Assembly: GCA_934486455.1 (NCBI GenBank)
Contig: CAKSPR010000057.1
Span: 1-8,171, forward strand
Reading direction: 5' to 3'
Origin: an uncultured Eubacteriales bacterium
GTDB lineage: Bacteria; Bacillota; Clostridia; Oscillospirales; Acutalibacteraceae
DNA length: 8,171 nucleotides
Shown here: piece after piece, positions 1-5,873 of the stretch
Layout of the letters: every line of letters starts with the position of its first letter
How positions within the stretch are numbered: position 1 is the stretch's first letter
Position numbers and translations under genes: made by a program
Notes under the pieces: model-generated
What the model saw: only the letters and a program-made list of their open reading frames with translations
Told to the model about the DNA's origin: nothing
Databases searched by the model: none

Positions 1-2
1 AG

Positions 3-134
3 GATGAGCTGGTCATGAACACCCTCGGCAACCACATTGCCGAAAAATATATCGAACACAAGAAAAACGAATGGAGAGAATACTGCACAAGAGTTTCCTC
101 CTGGGAAGTTGAAAAATATCTTTATCAATATTGA
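3..134 (+). CDS. glnA: Glutamine synthetase type I, C-terminal fragment (5' end outside window)
   Basis: Reading from base 3, an open frame of 43 codons ends at TGA 132-134. The peptide begins DELVMNTLGNHIAEKYIEHK and ends in WEVEKYLYQY. This matches the usual C-terminus of class I glutamine synthetases, where a helix of the form LGxHIxEKYIxAKKxEWxEY is followed by a tail near WExxxYL. The enzyme makes glutamine from glutamate, ammonia and ATP in the cytoplasm. No catalytic residue is visible because the active-site region lies upstream of the window. The stop is only 14 nt before the asnA start at 149, so the two ammonia-assimilating genes are very probably co-transcribed. The family call rests on this short tail plus the neighbour, and I am fairly sure of it. 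Confidence 0.85.
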   Translation, partial: DELVMNTLGNHIAEKYIEHKKNEWREYCTRVSSWEVEKYLYQY

Positions 135-136
135 TT

Positions 137-151
137 GGAGTGAAAACATTG
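137..151 (+). promoter_or_regulatory. Ribosome binding site that fixes the asnA TTG start
   Basis: GGAG at 137-140, then 8 nt, then TTG 149-151. It lies just after the glnA stop and favours the non-ATG start at 149 over the upstream TTG at 131. Confidence 0.6.
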
Positions 152-1153
152 TCCCTTATAATTCCCGAAAACTATAAATCACTGTTATCCCTTCGGGATA
201 CCCAGGTTGCAATAAAGCAGGTCAAGGACTTTTTCCAGTGCGAGCTTGCCAAAACCCTCAGTCTTACCCGCGTGTCGGCTCCCCTTTTTGTCAGAAAGGA
301 TTCCGGCCTTAACGACAATCTCAACGGCACCGAGCGCCCCGTTTGCTTTGACGTGGGCGAGACCGGTGTGACCATGGAAATCGTTCATTCTCTTGCAAAA
401 TGGAAGAGATGGGCTCTCGGCCGATATAATTACGGGGCGGGAGAGGGTCTTTACACCGACATGAACGCCATCCGTCGGGACGAGGAAACCGACAATCTCC
501 ATTCCCTTTATGTCGACCAGTGGGACTGGGAAAAGGTCATCGAGCATGAAAAGCGCACCAAGGAAGCCCTTTTTGAAACGGTCAAAAGCATATACGAGGT
601 TTTAAAGGCCACCGAAATATACCTTTTCGGCCTTTATCCCGAGATAACTCCCGTGCTTCCCGAGGAGATACATTTTGTCACTACTCAGGAGCTTGAGGAC
701 AAATATCCCGACCTTTCCCCGAAGGAGAGAGAAAACGCCGTCTGCAGGCAGTACGGAGCGGTTTTCCTCAGCGAAATCGGCGGAAAAATGGCCTCGGGAA
801 AGATACACGACGGCCGCGCCCCCGATTACGACGACTGGAAATTAAACGGCGACATACTTGTGTGGTATGAGCCTCTCGGAATAGCCTTCGAGATCTCCTC
901 AATGGGCATAAGGGTGGATGAAAAGGCCCTGCTTTCCCAGCTTGAGGAGCGGGGATGCAGCGAGCGTGCCGACCTCCCCTTCCAGAAAAGCCTGCTTGAA
1001 GGAAGGCTCCCCTACACCGTGGGCGGCGGAATCGGCCAGTCGAGACTTTGCATGTTCTTCTTAAAGAAGGCCCACATCGGCGAGGTTCAGGTATCCTCCT
1101 GGCCCGAGGATATGGTGGAAAAATGCAGGGCGGGCGGTATCGAGCTGCTTTAA
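149..1153 (+). CDS. asnA: Aspartate--ammonia ligase (ammonia-dependent asparagine synthetase A)
   Basis: The 334-residue protein is close to the roughly 330 residues usual for AsnA. AsnA forms asparagine from aspartate, ammonia and ATP (releasing AMP and PPi) and is a homodimeric relative of class II aminoacyl-tRNA synthetases. Family signatures run in order: SLIIPENYKSLLSLRDTQ at the N-terminus, LTRVSAPLFV, HSLAKWKRWALGRY, GLYTDMNAIRRDEE with SLYVDQWDWE, FGLYPEIT, and near the end the motif-3-like GGGIGQSRLCMFFL followed by GEVQVSSWPE. The start is taken as TTG 149 because GGAG at 137-140 sits 8 nt upstream and the protein then begins (M)SLIIPE as in known AsnA. The in-frame TTG at 131 overlaps the glnA stop and has no ribosome binding site. 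Unlike AsnB it needs free ammonia rather than glutamine, which suits its place next to glnA. Identification is secure. Confidence 0.96.
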   Translation: MSLIIPENYKSLLSLRDTQVAIKQVKDFFQCELAKTLSLTRVSAPLFVRKDSGLNDNLNGTERPVCFDVGETGVTMEIVHSLAKWKRWALGRYNYGAGEGLYTDMNAIRRDEETDNLHSLYVDQWDWEKVIEHEKRTKEALFETVKSIYEVLKATEIYLFGLYPEITPVLPEEIHFVTTQELEDKYPDLSPKERENAVCRQYGAVFLSEIGGKMASGKIHDGRAPDYDDWKLNGDILVWYEPLGIAFEISSMGIRVDEKALLSQLEERGCSERADLPFQKSLLEGRLPYTVGGGIGQSRLCMFFLKKAHIGEVQVSSWPEDMVEKCRAGGIELL

Positions 1154-1205
1154 AAGCTCTGCCGCGGGAGACGCGCAGCCTCCCTAAAGCGGCTCGGCTT
1201 AATAA

Positions 1206-1234
1206 TTGCTTTCATCTTGGCGCGGGCGTATAAC
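1206..1234 (+). promoter_or_regulatory. Possible sigma-A-type promoter ahead of dapF
   Basis: TTGCTT (1206-1211) and TATAAC (1229-1234) are separated by 17 bp in the 111-bp asnA-dapF gap. The -10 box matches consensus at 5 of 6 positions, the -35 only in TTG. Transcription would start near 1241, giving a leader of about 25 nt to the dapF ATG. A GC stem (GCGGGC 1222-1227 with GCCCGC 1239-1244) overlaps the -10 region. Nothing else in the gap looks like a gene or a clear terminator, so dapF may also be read from the glnA-asnA transcript. Confidence 0.35.
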
Positions 1235-1264
1235 CTTTGCCCGCCACACTAAGGACTGATATAT

Positions 1265-2110
1265 ATGAAATTTACCAAAATGCAGGGACTGGGCAACGAT
1301 TATGTCTATGTCAACTGCCTCGACGGTCTTCCCGAAAGAGCCGAGGAGCTTGCGGTTAAAATTTCCGACCGTCATTTCGGCGTCGGCTCGGACGGCCTTA
1401 TTCTCATCTGCTCTTCCGACATTGCCGACTTTAAAATGGTCATGTACAACGCCGACGCCTCGGTTTCGGAAATGTGCGGAAACGGTATTCGCTGCGTGGG
1501 AAAATATGTCCGCGACAAGGGATTGACCGACAAGGACGAAATCTCGGTCGAAACCGGCGCAGGCATTAAATACCTAAAATTCAGCCGTGAAAACGACCAA
1601 ACAAAGCTCATTACGGTGGATATGGGCGCTCCCATTTTAAACGGGCTCGACATTCCTACCGTGTTCGACAAAAACCCCGTTGTGGCCGAGCCTATCGAGG
1701 TGGACGGCGTTACCTACAAAACCACCTGCGTTTCCATGGGCAACCCCCACAGCGTCGTATTTTTAGACAGTGACACCGACCTTAAAGCCTTCGACATCGA
1801 CGGTATCGGCTCGAAATTCGAAAGCCACCCCGCCTTCCCCAGAAGGGTAAACGCCGAATTTGCCAAGGTTATTAAGCCTGGACTTCTTGAAATGCGGGTA
1901 TACGAGCGGGGCACGGGCGAGACACTCGCCTGCGGAACAGGCACCTGCGCCACCCATGTGGCCGCAAGGCTCAACGGACTTACCGGCGACCGCTCGGTGG
2001 TCAGACTGCTTGGCGGCGAGCTTATTATCGAATGGAACGGAGAGGGCTCGGTTAAAATGACCGGCCCCGCCGAATTTGTTTTTGAAGGTGAATATAAATG
2101 GCCAAAATAA
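1265..2110 (+). CDS. dapF: Diaminopimelate epimerase
   Basis: The protein has 281 residues, the usual DapF size. DapF converts LL-diaminopimelate to the meso form used for lysine and peptidoglycan, by a PLP-independent two-base mechanism with two cysteines. Both are present: Cys71 in the MCGNGIRC motif and Cys223 in the ETLACGTGTC motif. The N-terminus MKFTKMQGLGNDYVYVN is the family signature, followed by the substrate-binding YNADAS (about 61-66) and GNPHSVVF (about 159-166). The protein is a two-lobed fold of related halves, each giving one catalytic cysteine. The start ATG follows AAGGA at 1251-1255 with 9 nt spacing. The 3' end overlaps dapL by 13 nt, which suggests translational coupling. 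DapF acts on the product of its neighbour DapL, so the two form consecutive steps. No anomalies were seen. Confidence 0.97.
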   Translation: MKFTKMQGLGNDYVYVNCLDGLPERAEELAVKISDRHFGVGSDGLILICSSDIADFKMVMYNADASVSEMCGNGIRCVGKYVRDKGLTDKDEISVETGAGIKYLKFSRENDQTKLITVDMGAPILNGLDIPTVFDKNPVVAEPIEVDGVTYKTTCVSMGNPHSVVFLDSDTDLKAFDIDGIGSKFESHPAFPRRVNAEFAKVIKPGLLEMRVYERGTGETLACGTGTCATHVAARLNGLTGDRSVVRLLGGELIIEWNGEGSVKMTGPAEFVFEGEYKWPK

Positions 2111-3327
2111 ACGACAATTTTTTAAGACTCAAGGGCGGATACCTCTTTTCGGAAATTGCCCGAAGGGTTAAAAATTTTAAAAAGGAAAATCCCGAAAGAG
2201 AGGTACTGCGCCTCGGTATCGGCGATGTTACCCGCCCCCTCGTTCCCGCGGTGGTCAAGGCGCTCGAAAAGGCCTCGGCTGAAATGGGAAATGCCGATAC
2301 CTTCCGCGGATACGGCCCCGAGTTCGGATACGATTTTCTCAGAGAGGCCATTGCCGAAAACGATTTTAAGGCAAGAGGGGTCGACATCTCGGCCGACGAA
2401 ATTTTTATAAGCGACGGCGCAAAGAGCGACTGCGGCAATATCGGCGATATTTTCGGCGTCGACAACATCGTGGCCGTGGGCGATCCCGTTTATCCCGTTT
2501 ATGTGGACACAAATGTTATGGGCGGCCGCTCGGGAGAAGCGGGCGAGGACGGAAGATTTTCAAAAATCGTATATCTCCCCTGCACCGAGCAAAACGGCTT
2601 TACACCCTGCCCTCCGAACACCCATGCCGACATTGTTTATCTCTGCTCCCCCAACAATCCCACCGGCTCGGCCGCTACAAAAGAGCAGCTTAAAGCCTGG
2701 GTGGATTATGCCCTTAAAGAGGACGCAATAATCCTTTTCGACGCGGCCTATGAAGCATTTATAACCGACGACGCCATTCCCCACAGCATCTTTGAGATCG
2801 AAGGAGCGAAGCAATGCGCCTGTGAATTCCGCAGCTTTTCCAAAACCGCGGGATTTACCGGCACAAGATGCGGATTTACCGTTGTTCCGAGTGAAGTTTG
2901 CGGAACCGATAAGGACGGAAACAGAGTTGCGCTGAAAAATCTTTGGGGACGCAGACAGGGCACGAAATTCAACGGTGTTCCCTATGTTATCCAGCGGGCT
3001 GCCGAGGCCGTTTATTCGGATGAAGGCAAAAAGCAGATAAAGGAAAACATCAGATATTATCTCGACAACGCCGCCCTCATCAAAAAGGGATTGACCGCCG
3101 CGGGATATACCGCTTTCGGCGGAGAGCATTCCCCCTATGTATGGGTAAAGACCCCCGACGGAATGGGCAGCTGGGAATTTTTCGACTATCTTTTAAAAAC
3201 ATATGCCATTGTCACAACCCCCGGCGAGGGCTTCGGACAGTGCGGTGAAGGATACATCCGCTTCTCGGCTCTCGGCTCGAGAGAGGTGGCGCAGAAGGCG
3301 GTCGACCTGCTCTCGAAAGCAAAATAA
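2098..3327 (+). CDS. dapL: LL-diaminopimelate aminotransferase
   Basis: A 409-residue fold-type I PLP enzyme. DapL converts tetrahydrodipicolinate directly to LL-diaminopimelate with glutamate as amino donor, bypassing the acyl-intermediate DapD/C/E route. The N-terminus (INDNFLRLKGGYLFSEIARR) and LGIGDVTRPL (about 39-48) are typical of the DapL group. PLP-binding features follow: SDGAKSD near 105-111, SPNNPTG at 184-190, FDAAY with Asp215, and SFSKTAGFTGTR with the Schiff-base lysine at 249. The C-terminal IRFSALGSR carries the expected substrate-carboxylate arginine. The ATG at 2098 lies inside the end of dapF and is preceded by AAGGTG (2085-2090) with 7 nt spacing. The overlap with dapF, whose product uses this enzyme's product, supports the specific DapL call over a generic aspartate-type aminotransferase. 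Confidence 0.95.
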   Translation: MAKINDNFLRLKGGYLFSEIARRVKNFKKENPEREVLRLGIGDVTRPLVPAVVKALEKASAEMGNADTFRGYGPEFGYDFLREAIAENDFKARGVDISADEIFISDGAKSDCGNIGDIFGVDNIVAVGDPVYPVYVDTNVMGGRSGEAGEDGRFSKIVYLPCTEQNGFTPCPPNTHADIVYLCSPNNPTGSAATKEQLKAWVDYALKEDAIILFDAAYEAFITDDAIPHSIFEIEGAKQCACEFRSFSKTAGFTGTRCGFTVVPSEVCGTDKDGNRVALKNLWGRRQGTKFNGVPYVIQRAAEAVYSDEGKKQIKENIRYYLDNAALIKKGLTAAGYTAFGGEHSPYVWVKTPDGMGSWEFFDYLLKTYAIVTTPGEGFGQCGEGYIRFSALGSREVAQKAVDLLSKAK

Positions 3328-3363
3328 AACGGTACATATTTAATAGCCAAGGAGAAATACGCT

Positions 3364-4635
3364 ATGAAACATATAGAGACGGTATGCGTACAGGGAGATT
3401 ACAGACCCGCAACTGGTGAAGCAAGGGTACTCCCCATCTACCAGTCCACCACCTTTGCATATGACACCTGCGAAGATATGGCTAAGGCATTCAACTTGGA
3501 AATCGGCACCCACCTTTACACCCGCATTTCCAACCCCACACTGTCGGCCGTTGCCGCAAAGATAAATGCTCTTGAAGGCGGCGTCGGTGCAATGCTGACC
3601 TCCTCGGGGCAAACCGCCAACATGATAGCGGTGCTTAACATCTGCCACAGCGGACAGAACATTCTTGCCTCAAGCGAAATTTACGGCGGAACGGTCAATC
3701 TCTTTTCCAAAACCTTAGCCGAAATGGGCATTGAAACGAGATATTTCAGCCTTTCCTCCACCGACGGGGAAATTGAAAGTCTCATCGACGGCAACACCCG
3801 ACTTATCTTCGGCGAAACTCTGTCCAACCCCTCCCTCGCCGTTTTCGACATCGAGCGTTTTGCCGCTTTAGCCCACAGAAACGGCCTTCCTCTCATAATC
3901 GACAACACCTTCCCCACCCCCATAAACTGCCGTCCCTTCGAATTCGGCGCCGACATCGTCACCCACTCCACCACAAAATATATGGATGGGCACGCCTGCA
4001 CCACCGGCGGCGCAATCGTCGATTCGGGCAATTTCGACTGGCAAAAGCAGGCCGACAAATTCCCGGGGCTTACCACTCCCGACGAATCCTACCACGGCCT
4101 CATATACACCGAGACTTTCGGCAAGGCGGCCTACATTACCAAAGCCACCACCCACCTTATGAGAGACACCGGCGCCCAGGCCTCCCCCACAAATGCATTC
4201 CTGCTCAATTTGGGGCTTGAATCTCTCCATTTGCGGGTAAAGAGACACTGCGAAAACGCCGAAAAAATTGCCGAATATCTGTCACATAACGACAAGATAA
4301 GCTCGATAAACTACCCCTCGGTTAAGGGCAACAAATATTATGACCTTTGCAAAAAATATTTAAAGAACGGCTCAAGCGGGGTCATCTCCTTCTGCGTTAA
4401 AGGCGGCAGAGAGGCGTCGATTAAATTCTTAGACAATCTGAAGCTTGCAAGAATAGTTACCCATGTGGCCGATGCCCGCACCTGTGTGCTTCATCCCGCC
4501 GGCACAACCCACCGTCAGCTTACCGACGAACAGCTCATCGCCTGCGGCATAACCCCCGATCTTGTCCGTCTTTCGGTTGGAATCGAAAACGCCGACGATA
4601 TTATCGAGGACATCGAAAGCGCCCTTAATGCTTAA
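3364..4635 (+). CDS. metY: O-acetylhomoserine sulfhydrylase-type PLP enzyme (homocysteine synthase)
   Basis: A 423-residue member of the Cys/Met metabolism PLP family. The length and sequence best fit O-acetylhomoserine aminocarboxypropyltransferase, which joins sulfide to O-acetylhomoserine to give homocysteine and acetate. Visible features are the phosphate-binding YTRISNPT (Tyr52, Arg54), SSGQTANM (80-87), ETLSNPSL (151-158), Asp180 in IIDNTFPTP, and the Schiff-base lysine 205 in THSTTKYMDGH. HPAGTTHRQL and VRLSVGIE lie toward the C-terminus. The start ATG has AAGGAG at 3349-3354, 9 nt upstream, and lies 36 nt after dapL, so it is probably in the same operon. The stop TAA is part of the TTAA end of the repeat at 4632-4908. 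Methionine gamma-lyase or cystathionine lyase are close relatives and remain possible; the pathway neighbours favour biosynthesis. Confidence 0.85.
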   Translation: MKHIETVCVQGDYRPATGEARVLPIYQSTTFAYDTCEDMAKAFNLEIGTHLYTRISNPTLSAVAAKINALEGGVGAMLTSSGQTANMIAVLNICHSGQNILASSEIYGGTVNLFSKTLAEMGIETRYFSLSSTDGEIESLIDGNTRLIFGETLSNPSLAVFDIERFAALAHRNGLPLIIDNTFPTPINCRPFEFGADIVTHSTTKYMDGHACTTGGAIVDSGNFDWQKQADKFPGLTTPDESYHGLIYTETFGKAAYITKATTHLMRDTGAQASPTNAFLLNLGLESLHLRVKRHCENAEKIAEYLSHNDKISSINYPSVKGNKYYDLCKKYLKNGSSGVISFCVKGGREASIKFLDNLKLARIVTHVADARTCVLHPAGTTHRQLTDEQLIACGITPDLVRLSVGIENADDIIEDIESALNA

Positions 4636-4908
4636 CCATAGCGTACATATCCGAACACGCCTGAAACGGCCTATCAATGGTGCTTTTCGGCTTGTCGTCG
4701 TCCATAGGCGTTAGCCTTATGAACTCCTCCGCACCGAAAATCCCTCATTACTACACTCATTTCAGGTCGAAGAATTTTGTCGGTAAGAAAAATGCTCAGA
4801 TACAAGGCAAAAGCGCAGTTCATCCTATCGGATTAACGAGCATTTTAACGCAGTATATGGGGATTTTTCTCCGCCAAAATCGCGTTCGTATGTGTGCGCT
4901 ATGGTTAA
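4632..4908. mobile_element. MITE-like foldback element with TTAA-ended terminal inverted repeats
   Basis: TTAACCATAGCG (4632-4643) is repeated perfectly in inverse orientation as CGCTATGGTTAA (4897-4908). The match continues inward with small gaps (ACATATCCGAAC at 4645-4656 against GTTCGTATGTG at 4884-4894). The 277-bp element has no credible coding sequence. It contains nested stems: CCTGAAA 4660-4666 with TTTCAGG 4760-4766, GCCTAT 4669-4674 with ATAGGC 4704-4709, AAAATGCTC 4789-4797 with GAGCATTTT 4838-4846, and an alternative long pairing of about 4768-4793 with 4863-4888. Its left TTAA contains the metY-like stop codon. Short terminal repeats, no transposase and complete foldback are typical of non-autonomous miniature elements. 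A TTAA or TA target preference is inferred only. A structured non-coding RNA is the alternative reading. Confidence 0.6.
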
Positions 4909-4962
4909 CCTTTTTGCAGCGGCCTGCTGTGTAACGACGGCTTAACCGAGGTTATACCGCAC

Positions 4963-5100
4963 CGCCGAGGCCGTCTCGGCTCTGCCGAGACCGGAGGGGA
5001 AAAAATCCCCGGTCCTGCCGCATAAGCAAGGCCGATTTTAGAACATACGCCCGCTTTTTTTCGACGCCCCCTCCGAACGGCTCTGCCGATAGGCTCGGCG
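4963..5100. repeat. Second imperfect inverted repeat with internal hairpins
   Basis: The arm at 4963-4999 is an imperfect inverse copy of 5068-5100: CGCCGAG (4963-4969) pairs with CTCGGCG (5094-5100) and GGAGGGG (4993-4999) pairs with CCCCTCC (5068-5074), with further partial matches between. Inside the left arm is a perfect 8-bp hairpin, GTCTCGGC 4973-4980 and GCCGAGAC 4984-4991 with loop TCT. Next to it lies a bulged hairpin, GACC 4989-4992 and GGGGA 4996-5000 with TCCCC 5006-5010 and GGTC 5011-5014. GCCGA 5085-5089 pairs with TCGGC 5095-5099 in the right arm. This may be another degenerate miniature repeat or a structured RNA. Confidence 0.45.
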
Positions 5101-5165
5101 CCCGCAGCCAAGCGACAGAAACCGTTATATAGTCGGGCATTATCATCCCGTTTGAATTTATGGTT

Positions 5166-5201
5166 TTTTTGAGATTTTTGAGATCGTTTAGATTTTTAAG
5201 A
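5166..5201 (+). repeat. Four imperfect 9-bp tandem repeats with phased T-tracts
   Basis: TTTTTGAGA (5166-5174), TTTTTGAGA (5175-5183), TCGTTTAGA (5184-5192) and TTTTTAAGA (5193-5201) run head to tail. The first two are identical, and the third and fourth differ from them at three and one positions. Repeated T-tracts at this spacing could bend the DNA upstream of the ECF operon. Confidence 0.7.
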
Positions 5202-5310
5202 CCGTCACGGTCTTTGCGGAAATTGTTTGAAAGCTTTGGGGAAAGCTAAATTTCTATAGCCGCAGCATATGCATGAATGCCGTTTGAGGCGTTTCATATG
5301 TATTACGGCT
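5198..5310 (+). promoter_or_regulatory. Structured leader candidate upstream of the ECF transporter gene
   Basis: Three consecutive hairpins precede the gene. First, AAGACCG 5198-5204 pairs with CGGTCTT 5208-5214 (loop TCA). Second, GAAATT 5219-5224 pairs with AATTTC 5249-5254, enclosing AGCTTT 5232-5237 with AAAGCT 5242-5247 (loop GGGG). Third, a long irregular arm stacks AGCCG 5258-5262 with CGGCT 5306-5310, CATATG 5266-5271 with CATATG 5295-5300, and AATGCC 5276-5281 with GGCGTT 5288-5293 (loop GTTTGA). The last stem ends 4 nt before the purine-rich ribosome binding site. The arrangement resembles a cis-regulatory leader, but it matches no riboswitch class that I recognise. Confidence 0.4.
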
Positions 5311-5330
5311 GAAAAAAGGAAGGATTTCTT

Positions 5331-5873
5331 ATGAACAGCATCAAAATTAAACGACTGGTCTTTGCGGCGCTTTTTGCAGCCCTTGCCTGCGCCGCCACAT
5401 TCATCCACATTCCCGTTCCCTCCATGACAAACGGTTATGTGAATTTAGGCGACTGCTTCGTACTGCTCGCGGGATTTTGCCTCGGCCCCGTTTACGGCGG
5501 TCTTGCCGGCGGTATCGGCTCGGCGCTGACCGACCTTTTGGGCGGATATTTTCTTTATGCTCCCGCCACCCTTATAATCAAATTTTTCATGGCCTTTTGC
5601 GCCGCCCTGCTTTCAAAGGCGCTTAAAAAGCACATGCCCTCCCCTGCCGCATTTGCAATTTCTTCGGCGGTGGGCGAGGTGATTATGATAGGCGGCTATT
5701 TCGTTTACGAGCTGTTCCTTTACGGAGCGGCGGCCGTCGGCAGCCTTCCCGGCAACGGAATACAGGCAATAGCGGGGCTTGTTTCGTCGGTGGTCATCGC
5801 CATTATTCTCGACAAAAACAGCGCCGCAAAAAGGCAGTTTGCCATTCTGAAAGGAAATGACAAAAATGTGTAA
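5331..5873 (+). CDS. ECF transporter S component (substrate-binding membrane subunit), substrate unknown
   Basis: A 180-residue, strongly hydrophobic protein with about five to six membrane segments (roughly 8-26, 36-50, 53-68, 74-92, 104-126, 143-161). TM1 carries the alanine-rich AALFAALACAA stretch of the AxxxA type that S components use to contact the EcfT coupling subunit. GYVNLGDCFVLLAGFCLGPVYGGLAGGIGSALTDLLGGY-like sequence (about 35-73; GDCFVLL at 41-47) is characteristic of the DUF1393/ECF-ribofla_trS type family (PF07155). S components bind vitamins or related small molecules and need a shared EcfA/A'/T module, which is absent here and presumably encoded elsewhere. The start ATG follows AAAGGAAGGA (5315-5324) with 6 nt spacing. 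The gene overlaps the next one by 8 nt. The substrate cannot be read from the sequence. Confidence 0.88.
   Translation: MNSIKIKRLVFAALFAALACAATFIHIPVPSMTNGYVNLGDCFVLLAGFCLGPVYGGLAGGIGSALTDLLGGYFLYAPATLIIKFFMAFCAALLSKALKKHMPSPAAFAISSAVGEVIMIGGYFVYELFLYGAAAVGSLPGNGIQAIAGLVSSVVIAIILDKNSAAKRQFAILKGNDKNV

Larger units (their letters stand above)
4909..5330. other. Gene-free interval before the ECF gene, rich in foldback structure
   Basis: I find no protein-coding gene here. The short frames on either strand lack ribosome binding sites and recognisable motifs. The left part (to about 5100) is GC-rich and palindromic. From about 5150 to the ECF start the DNA becomes AT-rich and T-tract-rich. T5 at 4911-4915 lies just outside the upstream element. 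No convincing -35/-10 pair was found for the downstream operon, although TATATA (5126-5131) and TATCAT (5141-5146) are isolated -10-like boxes. Confidence 0.6.

Noticed and set aside
1177..1200. Terminator after asnA
   Set aside because: Only short competing GC stems (for example AAGC 1187-1190 with GCTT 1197-1200) and no U-tract, so termination there is not supported.
2560..3129. Minus-strand open frame (189 codons) opposite dapL
   Set aside because: Shadow of a conserved gene, with no family motifs or start signals.
4677..4934. Plus-strand frame of 85 codons within the gene-free interval
   Set aside because: It runs across the foldback element and out of its right end, has no ribosome binding site, and its translation has no recognisable domain. 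The inverted repeats explain the sequence better.
4905..5146. Minus-strand frames of 64-68 codons in the palindromic region
   Set aside because: Arg/Gly-rich translation from GC-rich inverted repeats, with no start signals and no family resemblance.
5166..5201. Tandem repeat as a CRISPR fragment
   Set aside because: Units are 9 bp with no spacers, so it is not CRISPR-like.
5857..5865. ATG 5857 as the ywlG start
   Set aside because: It is almost on top of the AAAGGA site. ATG 5866 has normal spacing.
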